In this document: positions 6,626-13,601 of the stretch, in pieces | Layout of the letters: the number at the start of each line of letters is the position of its first letter | Numbering within the stretch: the stretch's first letter is position 1 | Source: Actinomycetota bacterium | GTDB lineage: Bacteria > Actinomycetota > Thermoleophilia > Gaiellales > Gaiellaceae | Length of the DNA stretch: 19,807 nucleotides | Reading direction: 5' to 3' | Assembly: GCA_013695295.1 (NCBI GenBank) | Contig: JACDAS010000298.1 | Location: 1-19,807 of the forward strand | The notes under the pieces: generated by a model | Seen by the model: only the letters and a program-made list of their open reading frames with translations | Databases searched by the model: none | What the model was told of the DNA's origin: nothing | Program-made: the position numbers and the translations under genes

Positions 6626-7841
6626 CGACGCAGACCCCGCCCGGACGGGCGATGTCGCGGCGGTACCGGCACCCGGCGAAGGAGACGAGCTCGGCCGCCG
6701 CGTAGGCGGCGTCGCGCGCGGCGTCGAGGTCGTCGGCGGTCGCCGTCACGTTCAGGATCCGCCCCCCGTTCGTGATCAGCCTCCCCTCCCGCAGGGCCGT
6801 GCCTGCGTGGAAGACGATCGCACCGGCGGCCTCGGCCTCGGCGAGGCCGCCGATCTCCGAGCCGGTGTCGCCGCGCTCCGGGTAGCCCGAGGCGACGAGG
6901 GAGATCGTTACCGCTGCGGTGCGAACCACCGGCGGGACGACGCCTGTGAGGTCGCCTGCCGCCGCCGCGGCGAGCGTGGGGAGCAGGTCGCCCTCGAGCG
7001 CTGGGAGGAGCGCCTGCGTCTCCGGGTCGCCGAAGCGACAGTTGAACTCGAGCACCCGGGGGCCGTCGGCGGTCAGCATGAGGCCGGCATAGAGCAAGCC
7101 CGTGAACGGCGAGCCGCGGCGCGCGAGCTCGGCGAGCACGGGGCGATGGGCGAGGTCGACCAGCTCCTCGAGCTCGGCTGGCCCAACTCCCGGGGCGGGG
7201 GAGAAGGCTCCCATCCCGCCCGTGTTCGGCCCTGCGTCCCCGTCGAGTGAGCGCTTGTAGTCGCGCGCCGCCCCGAGCGCGACCGACCGCTCGCCATCGG
7301 CGACGGCGAACACGGAGAGCTCCTCCCCCTCGAGCAGCTCCTCGAGCACGGTCGGCCCGCCGAGCGCCGCCGCAGCGCGCAGGCCGGCGTCGAGCTCCTC
7401 CGGAGTCCGGCAGACGAAGACGCCCTTCCCCGCGGCGAGGCCGTCGGCCTTGACGACGCACGGGGGCCGCGCAACGGGAAGGGTCGCGGCGGTCGGCACG
7501 TGCGCCGCGTGGAGGACGTCCTTGGCGAACGCCTTCGAGCCCTCGATCCGCGCGGCCGCCCGGCTCGGGCCGAAGACCGCGATCCCGGCTCTCCGGAGCT
7601 CGTCGGCGAGTCCCGCTACGAGCGGCGCCTCCGGCCCGACGACCACGAGGTCGATCCCGAGTGCGCGCCCGAGCGCCAGGACGCTCTCGGCGTCCGCGGG
7701 TCGGACGGGATGACAGGCGCCGAGCGCGGCGATCCCGGGGTTGCCGGGTGCGGCGTGCAGCTCCTCGCAGCCCTGGCTGCGAGCAAGCGTCCAGGCGAGA
7801 GCGTGCTCACGGCCGCCGCCCCCGATCAGGAGCACCTTCAC
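6618..7841 (-). CDS. purD: Phosphoribosylamine-glycine ligase (PurD, GAR synthetase)
   Basis: PurD makes GAR from phosphoribosylamine, glycine and ATP, the second step of purine synthesis. The 407-residue protein starts MKVLLIGGGGREHAL, the invariant PurD N-terminus. It continues with AAPGNPG, VVVGPEAPLVAGL and the ATP-grasp region VVKADGLAAGKGVFV, then DYKRSLDGDAGPNTGGMGAFSP, and the metal-binding LEFNCRFGDPETQ. It is slightly shorter than the usual 420-430 residues. The GTG start at 7841 follows a TAGAGT box by six bases, predicting leaderless transcription. Its end overlaps purE by eight bases, making a purD-purE unit distinct from purB-purC-purS-purQ although all point the same way. Confidence 0.96.
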   Translation of the reverse strand: MKVLLIGGGGREHALAWTLARSQGCEELHAAPGNPGIAALGACHPVRPADAESVLALGRALGIDLVVVGPEAPLVAGLADELRRAGIAVFGPSRAAARIEGSKAFAKDVLHAAHVPTAATLPVARPPCVVKADGLAAGKGVFVCRTPEELDAGLRAAAALGGPTVLEELLEGEELSVFAVADGERSVALGAARDYKRSLDGDAGPNTGGMGAFSPAPGVGPAELEELVDLAHRPVLAELARRGSPFTGLLYAGLMLTADGPRVLEFNCRFGDPETQALLPALEGDLLPTLAAAAAGDLTGVVPPVVRTAAVTISLVASGYPERGDTGSEIGGLAEAEAAGAIVFHAGTALREGRLITNGGRILNVTATADDLDAARDAAYAAAELVSFAGCRYRRDIARPGGVCVGG

Positions 7842-7842
7842 G

Positions 7843-7864
7843 CGGTCACTCTAGAGACCGTCTC
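7843..7864 (-). promoter_or_regulatory. purD promoter: -10 box between inverted-repeat arms
   Basis: TAGAGT on the minus strand (7848-7853) lies six bases before the purD GTG. The arms CGGTC (7843-7847) and GACCG (7856-7860) flank it, an architecture like that of the purB promoter but with a different arm sequence. A perfect 11-base palindrome GAGAC-C-GTCTC (7854-7864) abuts it upstream. These are operator candidates. No clear -35 is visible. Confidence 0.5.
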
Positions 7865-7903
7865 GGAGGTTTCGAGAACGCCCTCCCTGCCCATGCTGGA
7901 GGC

Positions 7904-8224
7904 ATGATCGAGCCCGGCCTCGACCGTCACGAGTGGGAGACCGAGTGGCAGAGCCTCGAGCCGCTCGTCGAGGATGCACCCGAGGAAGCGCTGCCCGAGC
8001 TGCACGACCTCGTCGCGCGGATGATGGTCGCCCGCGGTTACCCGATCGAGGATCAGGTCGCCATCGAGGGCGCCGAGCGCGAGGTGGTGGCCGAGTTCCG
8101 CGAGGCGCGCCGGCTCGCGCGGGTCGTGGACGCGGGGGACAATCTCGACCCCGGCGACGTGGCCGCCGCAGTCAACGCGCACCGGACGCTCTACGAGAGC
8201 CTGCTGAACACCTCCCTCTCCTAG
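7904..8224 (+). CDS. Hypothetical 106-residue protein
   Basis: I do not recognise a family. The product is acidic and predicted mainly helical, with no signal peptide, membrane segment or cysteines. Segments such as EWQSLEPLVEDAPEEALPELHDLVARMM (18-41) and EREVVAEFREARRLARVVDAG (58-78) look like amphipathic helices. It stands alone between divergent purD and convergent purA. ATG 7904 is preceded by GGAGG with only one base between, which is too close for a normal SD. A five-codon frame MLEA-stop (7893-7907) overlaps the start as ATGA, so re-initiation is possible. Codon usage fits its neighbours and the opposite strand offers no better gene, so I accept it as coding. Confidence 0.65.
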   Translation: MIEPGLDRHEWETEWQSLEPLVEDAPEEALPELHDLVARMMVARGYPIEDQVAIEGAEREVVAEFREARRLARVVDAGDNLDPGDVAAAVNAHRTLYESLLNTSLS

Positions 8225-8266
8225 GGGCGCGCGAGCTCAGCGCGAAGCCTCGCCGCCGGCGCTGCG

Positions 8267-9550
<1,284 letters not shown>

Positions 9551-9557
9551 GAGGAGG

Positions 9558-9563
9558 AGTGTG
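9558..9563 (-). promoter_or_regulatory. Possible weak -10 box of purA
   Basis: CACACT lies seven bases upstream of the purA GTG on the minus strand. It keeps the A at position 2 and T at position 6 of the TANNNT pattern but lacks the first T. The sequence between it and the start is pyrimidine-rich, with no SD. Supported mainly by the same spacing at other genes in this window. Confidence 0.3.
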
Positions 9564-9589
9564 ACCGACGCTGCGGCCGGCGCTCGCCG

Positions 9590-9814
9590 CTACCGGATCG
9601 CCCCGGCGAGGGAGCGTTTGGCGCGCTCGACGCGGATCTCGTGCCCGCGCCGGCAGGTGGCCCACCCGTGCCTGGCCTCGAGCCGCAGGGTTCCGGAGAC
9701 GGATGCGTTCAGGTAGCTCTCCGGGAAGTGCTCGTCCCCCAGGCAGGCATCGCACACCGCCGTGAAGCTGATCGCCTTCGGCGCCAGCCAGATCGTCTGT
9801 CCCTCGCCGATCAT
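9590..9814 (-). CDS. Small Cys/His-motif protein coupled to dnaB
   Basis: No named family is recognised. The 74-residue product has CDAC (C21, C24) and CRRGH (C54, H58), spaced like the two knuckles of a zinc ribbon. Between them, SVSGTLRLEARHGWATC resembles the beta hairpins of such a fold, and the C-terminus is basic (RVERAKR). Zinc binding is inferred from the spacing. ATG 9814 overlaps the dnaB stop as ATGA, so it should be translated by ribosomes leaving dnaB. It is 39 bases from purA. A role near replication is suggested only by this coupling. The frame stays open far upstream against dnaB, but the ATGA junction gives a clear start. Confidence 0.75.
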   Translation of the reverse strand: MIGEGQTIWLAPKAISFTAVCDACLGDEHFPESYLNASVSGTLRLEARHGWATCRRGHEIRVERAKRSLAGAIR

Positions 9815-11175
9815 GAGCCGCCCGCCAGGTCGGCGAACTTCGCGTAGCGCTTGAGGAACGAGAGCTTGACCCCATCGGTCGGCCCGTTGCGGTGCTTGGC
9901 GAGGTTCACCTCGGCGAGGCCCTGGTGCTCGGACTCGTCGTTGTAGTACTCGTCGCGGTAGATGAAGGCGACAAGGTCTGCGTCCTGCTCGATCGAGCCG
10001 CTCTCGCGCAGGTCGGAGAGGATCGGCCGCTTGTCCTGGCGCTGCTCGACCGCGCGCGAGAGCTGCGACATCGCGACGATCGGCACGTCCAGGTCGCGTG
10101 CCAGCACCTTCAGCGCGCGCGAGATCTGGGAGACCTCCTGCACCCGGTTCTCGTAGTTCGAGTCCGAGCTCATCAGCTGGAGGTAGTCGACGAGGATCAG
10201 GCCGAGCTTCGGCTGCTGCGACTTCAGCCGCCTCGACTTCGAGCGGATGCCCATCATCGTGATCGAGCCGCTGTCGTCGACGTAGATCGGCGCGCGCGCG
10301 AGCTTGTCGCAGGCCGCCGTCAGGCGCGGCCAGTCCTCGGGCGCGAGCTTGCCGGTCCGGAGCCGCTGCGACTCGACCTTCGCCTCGCTGCACATCAGCC
10401 GCTGGGTCACCTCGGACTTCGACATCTCGAGCGTGAACAGCGCCACAGGCAGGTCGTGCCGGACGGCCACGTTCGCCGCGATGCAGAGGCCGAGCGCCGA
10501 CTTGCCCATGCTGGGGCGGGCGGCCACGATGATCAGGTTGCCGGGCTGGAATCCCGACGTCAGGCGGTCGAGGTCGCGGAAGCCCGAGGGGATGCCCGTC
10601 ACCTCCGCGCCGGCCTCGTAGAGCTGGGTGATCCGCTCGAAGCTCTCCTTCAGCAGATCCTCGATGTGACTGAACTCCGACGTGACCCGGCCCTGGGAAA
10701 GGTCGAAGATCACCTGCTCGGCCTGGTCGAGGAGGTCGACGGTGTCGCCCGGGCGGTCCCAGCCGAGGCGCGCGACCTCGCCGCCGGCGCGGATCAGGCC
10801 GCGCAGGACGGCCATCTCGCGCACGATCTTGGCGTAGAAGTGCACGCTCGAGGCGGCCGGGACGTTCTGTGCGAGCTCGTGGATCCGTACCCGGCCGCCC
10901 ACGCGCTCGAGCTCGCTCCGCTCCTCGAGCTCGTCGACGAGGGTGATCGCGTCGACCGGCTCGCCGCGGCCGTAGAGCGCGAGCGCGGCGAGGTAGATCG
11001 CCCCGTGGCTCTCGCGGTAGAAGTCCTGCGCGGTGAGCACGTCGCTGACGGCGGCGATCGCGCCGGGGTTGAGCATCATCGCGCCGAGGACGGACTCCTC
11101 GGCGTCGAGGTTCTGGGGAGGGACCCGCGCGGTCGGCTGCGCCTCGACGACTGTCGCCACGTCCGGAAGCATCAC
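9811..11175 (-). CDS. dnaB: Replicative DNA helicase DnaB
   Basis: DnaB is the hexameric helicase of the replication fork. The 454-residue protein has the N-terminal primase-interacting helical domain (PPQNLDAEESVLGAMM at 19-34), a linker, and the RecA-like C-terminal domain: GFRDLDRLTSGFQPGNLIIV, Walker A ARPSMGKSA (219-227), Walker B LILVDYLQLM (326-335), and the late LAKHRNGPTDGV loop (425-436) with the arginine-finger region. No intein interrupts the Walker A or other motifs. The start is GTG 11175 or the adjacent ATG 11172. It follows rplI after 218 bases, unusually far for this operon, so it may have its own promoter. Its stop overlaps the small Cys/His-motif gene. Confidence 0.97.
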   Translation of the reverse strand: MMLPDVATVVEAQPTARVPPQNLDAEESVLGAMMLNPGAIAAVSDVLTAQDFYRESHGAIYLAALALYGRGEPVDAITLVDELEERSELERVGGRVRIHELAQNVPAASSVHFYAKIVREMAVLRGLIRAGGEVARLGWDRPGDTVDLLDQAEQVIFDLSQGRVTSEFSHIEDLLKESFERITQLYEAGAEVTGIPSGFRDLDRLTSGFQPGNLIIVAARPSMGKSALGLCIAANVAVRHDLPVALFTLEMSKSEVTQRLMCSEAKVESQRLRTGKLAPEDWPRLTAACDKLARAPIYVDDSGSITMMGIRSKSRRLKSQQPKLGLILVDYLQLMSSDSNYENRVQEVSQISRALKVLARDLDVPIVAMSQLSRAVEQRQDKRPILSDLRESGSIEQDADLVAFIYRDEYYNDESEHQGLAEVNLAKHRNGPTDGVKLSFLKRYAKFADLAGGS

Positions 11176-11252
11176 GGCTCACCGGCGTGGTGCAACCTGT
11201 GGCAAACCGCGGTTTTCCCCAGACAGCGGCGCCCAGCGGTGCAGGCAGAAGA

Positions 11253-11264
11253 GAACATGTGTTC
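11253..11264. promoter_or_regulatory. LexA-box-like dyad upstream of dnaB
   Basis: GAACATGTGTTC fits the GAAC-N4-GTTC core of Gram-positive and actinobacterial SOS boxes, including the R-N-R-Y centre. The outer bases do not fully match the usual CGAAC...GTTCG form (A instead of C on the left). It could be a chance dyad. dnaB is not a classical SOS gene. Confidence 0.3.
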
Positions 11265-11354
11265 GTCGATGGTGCCAGCAGGGCCGGCTGCCGTCCACAC
11301 CTGCCGGGGCAGGAAATCCCCAGCGAATAGTCGCTCCTAGCGAGAACTTCTTCG

Positions 11355-11380
11355 CATCCTCCACAGCCTTGTGGAGGATG
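11355..11380 (-). terminator. Strong hairpin after rplI
   Basis: CATCCTCCACA and TGTGGAGGATG form a perfect 11-bp stem with a 4-base loop, starting 13 bases after the rplI stop. Outer CTTCG/CGAAG bases can extend it with a bulge. No U-run follows, so it may act as a pause, processing or partial termination site between rplI and dnaB, not a classic intrinsic terminator. Confidence 0.5.
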
Positions 11381-11393
11381 TGTGAACGAAGCG

Positions 11394-11978
11394 TTACTCG
11401 ACGGGCGCGGTCTCATCCGGCTGGGAGTCCCCGGACGGGCGCGTCTCCTCGGCTGGCCCGTCCTCGGCCCCGGGCGAGCCGGCCTCGAGCCCGACCTCTG
11501 GCTCGGGCTCAGGCTCGGGCGGCAGCTCGCCGCCCTCGGGCACGACGTGCGTCTGCACCGCGACCCGCACGTCGGTGAAGACGTCGATCGGCACCTCGTA
11601 GCGCCCGATTCGCTTGATCGGCTCGGACAGCTCGATCCGGCGGCGGTCGATCCGGATCTTCCGCGTCCGCCAGAGCTCGTCGACGATGTCGGTCGGGGTG
11701 ACCGAGCCGAAGAGCGATCCGGTGGGACCCGCCTTCACCTCGAAGCGGAGGACGGTCCGCTCGAGCAGGCCCGCGACCTCGCGAGCCTGGTCGACGGAGG
11801 TCGCCTCGTGGCGTGCGCGGAGGGTCTCGCGGCGCTCGAGGTCGGCGAGCCGACCCGGCGTCGCCTGGGCGGCCAGTCGCCGGGGCAGCAGGAAGTTCCG
11901 CGCGTAGCCGCGGGCCACGTCGACCACGTCGCCCCGCAGGCCGACCTTCTCGACGTCCTGCAGGAGGATCACCTGCAT
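11394..11978 (-). CDS. rplI: Ribosomal protein bL9 with acidic C-terminal extension
   Basis: bL9 binds 23S rRNA at the base of the L1 stalk. The N-terminal domain MQVILLQDVEKVGLRGDVVDVARGYARNFLLPR (1-33) is the family signature, including the G-x(2)-G and GYARNFLLP motifs. The connecting helix (about 42-75) and C-terminal domain (about 77-147) follow. From about residue 148 there is an extra tail of some 45 residues, rich in Pro, Glu and Asp (PEPEPEPE near 154-161), beyond the usual length of about 150. ATG 11978 is only four bases after the rpsR stop, with GGAG inside the end of rpsR as a likely SD. The tail is probably disordered; its role is unknown. Confidence 0.96.
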   Translation of the reverse strand: MQVILLQDVEKVGLRGDVVDVARGYARNFLLPRRLAAQATPGRLADLERRETLRARHEATSVDQAREVAGLLERTVLRFEVKAGPTGSLFGSVTPTDIVDELWRTRKIRIDRRRIELSEPIKRIGRYEVPIDVFTDVRVAVQTHVVPEGGELPPEPEPEPEVGLEAGSPGAEDGPAEETRPSGDSQPDETAPVE

Positions 11979-11982
11979 CCGG

Positions 11983-12252
11983 TCAGGCTCCGACGTAGGG
12001 GAGAAGCGCCATCTCACGCGCGCGCTTGACGGCCACGGCCACCTGTCGCTGGTGGCGCCGGCAGGCGCCGCTGATGCGACGCGAGCGGATCTTCCCCTTC
12101 TCCGAGACGTAGCGGCGGAGCTGGCTGAAGTTCTTGTAGTCGATCTCGTCGACCTTGTCCTTGCAGAAGTAGCAGTTGCGCTTCCGGGTCAGGGCAGCGT
12201 CGCGGGGGTTCCGCTTGCGGCGTGTCTGGTCTCGTTCCTTGGGCTGGGCCAT
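11983..12252 (-). CDS. rpsR: Ribosomal protein bS18, zinc-binding form
   Basis: bS18 binds with bS6 on the platform of the 30S subunit. The 89-residue protein shows the family core: RKRNCYFCKDKVDEIDYKN, then RYVSEKGKIRSRRISGACRRHQR and KRAREMALLPY. C27 and C30 (CYFC) together with C64 and H67 (CRRH) make the metal-binding C+ variant, which many bacteria exchange with a C- paralogue under zinc limitation. No C- paralogue is in this window. ATG 12252 has GAGGAG seven bases upstream. The gene lies between ssb and rplI in the standard operon. Confidence 0.97.
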   Translation of the reverse strand: MAQPKERDQTRRKRNPRDAALTRKRNCYFCKDKVDEIDYKNFSQLRRYVSEKGKIRSRRISGACRRHQRQVAVAVKRAREMALLPYVGA

Positions 12253-12275
12253 CTGGGATCTCCTCGCGCGCGGGA

Positions 12276-12707
12276 CTAGAACGGGATGTCGTCGTCGGCG
12301 CCGGCAGGGCCGAAGTCGGCGCCTTCGGCCGCGGCCGTCGCCGGGACGAACTGCGGCTGTCCGTCGCCGTCGCCCCGGCTGCCCAGGAACTGCACCGTGT
12401 CGGCGATGACCTCCACCGCCTGGCGCTTGGTGCCGTCCTGCGCATCCCACTCGCGCCACTCGAGCCGGCCGTCGACTCCGACGGGGCGCCCCTTGGCGAG
12501 GTATTGCGCGCAGTTCTCGCCCTGGTTGCCCCAGACGGTGATGTCGAAGTAGTTCGGCTTCTCAGTCCACTCGCCGGTGGCCTGGTCCTTCCGCCTCGTG
12601 TTCACCGCGAGCCGCAGGCTGCAGACGGCCATCCCGCTGGGGGTGTGGCGCAGCTCCGGGTCGCGCGTGAGGTTTCCGACGAGGACGACGCGGTTGATAT
12701 TCGCCAT
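12276..12707 (-). CDS. ssb: Single-stranded DNA-binding protein (SSB)
   Basis: SSB coats single-stranded DNA in replication, repair and recombination. The 143-residue protein begins MANINRVVLVGNLTRDPELRHTPSG, the standard OB-fold opening, with FDITVWGNQGENCAQYLAKG (about 62-81) in the middle. It ends DDDIPF, the acidic tip that recruits partner proteins. The linker between OB fold and tip is short and lightly charged (about residues 112-137), so the protein is smaller than many actinobacterial SSBs. ATG 12707 is four bases after the rpsF stop. An SD (GGAG) lies about nine bases upstream, inside the end of rpsF. Confidence 0.97.
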   Translation of the reverse strand: MANINRVVLVGNLTRDPELRHTPSGMAVCSLRLAVNTRRKDQATGEWTEKPNYFDITVWGNQGENCAQYLAKGRPVGVDGRLEWREWDAQDGTKRQAVEVIADTVQFLGSRGDGDGQPQFVPATAAAEGADFGPAGADDDIPF

Positions 12708-12711
12708 GCTC

Positions 12712-13167
12712 CTACGCTCCTTCCGCTGAATCTGATGGGGTTGCCGTCGGCTCGGGCTCCGCTCCGGCGTCGGTCGGGGCCGTGGCGGCAACGGGCTCGG
12801 CGTGTGGCTCCGGCTCGGGCACCGGCGGTGCTTCGAAGGGGGTCGGCGGCGGGGGAGGCGTGCGGCCCGAGCCCTTCAGCCGCCTCGTCGCCAGGTGCCG
12901 CATGACGCCGTCGGTGATCCGGAGGATGCGGGAGACCTCGCTCAGGGTGTCCGGGGCGACCGTGAAGCCGAGGAGGTGATAGGTCCCCTCACCCTTGTGC
13001 CCGATCTCGTAGGCGAGCTTGCGCCGGCCCCAGGGCTGGTGCGAGTCCCAGCGGCCTCCGTCGCGCTCCACCAGCTCGCGCGTGCGGGCGATGATCTCGT
13101 CGTGCCGCTCCTCCGGGGCCTCCGGGTCGAGCAGCAGCAGAATCTCGTATTCGGTCACGTCCCGCAT
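12712..13167 (-). CDS. rpsF: Ribosomal protein bS6 with Pro-rich C-terminal extension
   Basis: bS6 forms a heterodimer with bS18 in the 30S platform. The core (about 1-98) has TEYEILLLLDPEAPEE, the conserved WGRRKLAYEIGHKGEGTYHLLGF (46-68) and LRITDGVMRHLATRR (82-96). A Pro/Ala/Glu-rich tail of about 50 residues follows. ATG 13167 sits one base after AAGGAGG, which is tight; GTG 13158, three codons later, would have about ten bases of spacing and give the more usual family length at the N-terminus. Either is possible. It is the first gene of the rpsF-ssb-rpsR-rplI-dnaB unit and is preceded by a leader that can fold into a hairpin (13192-13242). Confidence 0.96.
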   Translation of the reverse strand: MRDVTEYEILLLLDPEAPEERHDEIIARTRELVERDGGRWDSHQPWGRRKLAYEIGHKGEGTYHLLGFTVAPDTLSEVSRILRITDGVMRHLATRRLKGSGRTPPPPPTPFEAPPVPEPEPHAEPVAATAPTDAGAEPEPTATPSDSAEGA

Positions 13168-13191
13168 CCCTCCTTCCCACGGTCTGAGGCG

Positions 13192-13242
13192 GTCTCGCCG
13201 GCCGGCGCCGCACGGGAACGTGAGACGGCGCGAGTGCGAGAC
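13192..13242 (-). ncRNA. Structured rpsF leader, candidate S6:S18 autoregulatory hairpin
   Basis: In the rpsF mRNA sense three perfect nested stems form: GUCUCGC/GCGAGAC (7 bp), GCGCCG/CGGCGC (6 bp) and CACG/CGUG (4 bp) with a UUCC loop. An internal loop of ACUC opposite CGGCCG separates the first two; UCU bulges between the second and third. The CGGCCG side contains CCG, the triplet known to be bulged in leader RNAs bound by the S6:S18 complex. The hairpin ends 24 bases before ATG 13167. The structure is read directly; the regulatory role is inferred from position and known autoregulation of rpsF operons. Confidence 0.5.
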
Positions 13243-13256
13243 AGGAAGAGCGGAGG

Positions 13257-13266
13257 AGTGTAGCAT
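13257..13266. promoter_or_regulatory. Bidirectional promoter core between rpsF and the 13274 gene
   Basis: AGTGTAGCAT holds two opposed -10 boxes sharing the TA at 13261-13262: TACACT on the minus strand, toward rpsF, and TAGCAT on the plus strand, seven bases before GTG 13274. The minus transcript would start near 13250 with a leader of about 80 bases; the plus transcript would be leaderless. -35 matches are poor on both sides. Confidence 0.55.
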
Positions 13267-13273
13267 CGCCGCC

Positions 13274-13591
13274 GTGCGCCCAAACCAGCTGACCTGGGTT
13301 GTTGGCGGGCTCGGGCTAGCAGGCGCCATGCTCGTCAGGGCGCGCCGGCTGCGGCGGGTGAGGCGACCCGAGCCCGTGGCCGGCGGTCTCGACCCCCGGG
13401 CCGAGGAGCTCCGGCGCAAGCTCGCGGAGTCGCGGGACCTCGAGGCCGACCGTGACGAGTTCGAGGCGGCCGAGACCCCGGTCGACCTGGCCGTGCCGCC
13501 CCCCGAGGTCGAGCAGCGCAGGCGGCGCATCCACGAGGAGGCCCGCATGGCCGCCGAGGAGATGCGCCGGCCCGCGGCCGACGCCGACTGA
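13274..13591 (+). CDS. Small membrane-anchored protein of unknown function
   Basis: From GTG 13274 the product is 105 residues. A single N-terminal hydrophobic helix (about 6-22, LTWVVGGLGLAGAMLVRA) is followed at once by an Arg-rich stretch (RARRLRRVRR), which predicts a cytoplasmic C-terminus by the positive-inside rule. The rest is charged and helical (PRAEELRRKLAESRDLEADRDEF and EVEQRRRRIHEEARMAAEEM), with coiled-coil character. No family is recognised. A TAGCAT box seven bases upstream supports the GTG start over longer upstream readings of the same frame. It is divergent from rpsF and convergent, with 10 bases between, on the LLM oxidoreductase gene. Confidence 0.7.
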   Translation: MRPNQLTWVVGGLGLAGAMLVRARRLRRVRRPEPVAGGLDPRAEELRRKLAESRDLEADRDEFEAAETPVDLAVPPPEVEQRRRRIHEEARMAAEEMRRPAADAD

Positions 13592-13601
13592 CCGGAGCTC
13601 G

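Larger units (their letters stand above)
11176..11393. other. dnaB upstream region with palindromes
   Basis: This is the longest gene-free stretch (218 bases). It holds a perfect 12-base palindrome AAACCGCGGTTT (11204-11215), a GAAC-N4-GTTC dyad (11253-11264), a small hairpin with CCTGC/GCAGG arms near 11300, and the 26-base hairpin after rplI (11355-11380). A 61-codon frame (11179-11364, minus) crosses these structures and has no family features, so I do not call it. I could not place a convincing -10/-35 pair for dnaB. Confidence 0.5.

Noticed and set aside
3741..6705. Two plus-strand open frames of about 500 codons opposite purC, purB and purE
   Set aside because: They are shadows of conserved purine genes, with compositions dominated by Arg, Glu and Leu and no recognisable domains.
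11179..11364. A 61-codon minus frame between rplI and dnaB
   Set aside because: It crosses palindromes and hairpins, has no SD or -10 at its start and no family features. The region looks regulatory.
11200..11380. DnaA-box-like TCCACA/TGTGG motifs near dnaB, as a possible replication origin
   Set aside because: Only short partial matches occur, with no AT-rich unwinding region and no dnaA or dnaN nearby. Several fall inside the rplI hairpin.
9590..11416. A 608-codon minus frame running through dnaB in another phase
   Set aside because: Only its last 75 codons look like a protein (the Cys/His-motif gene starting at ATG 9814); the rest is out of phase with dnaB and Arg/Pro-rich.
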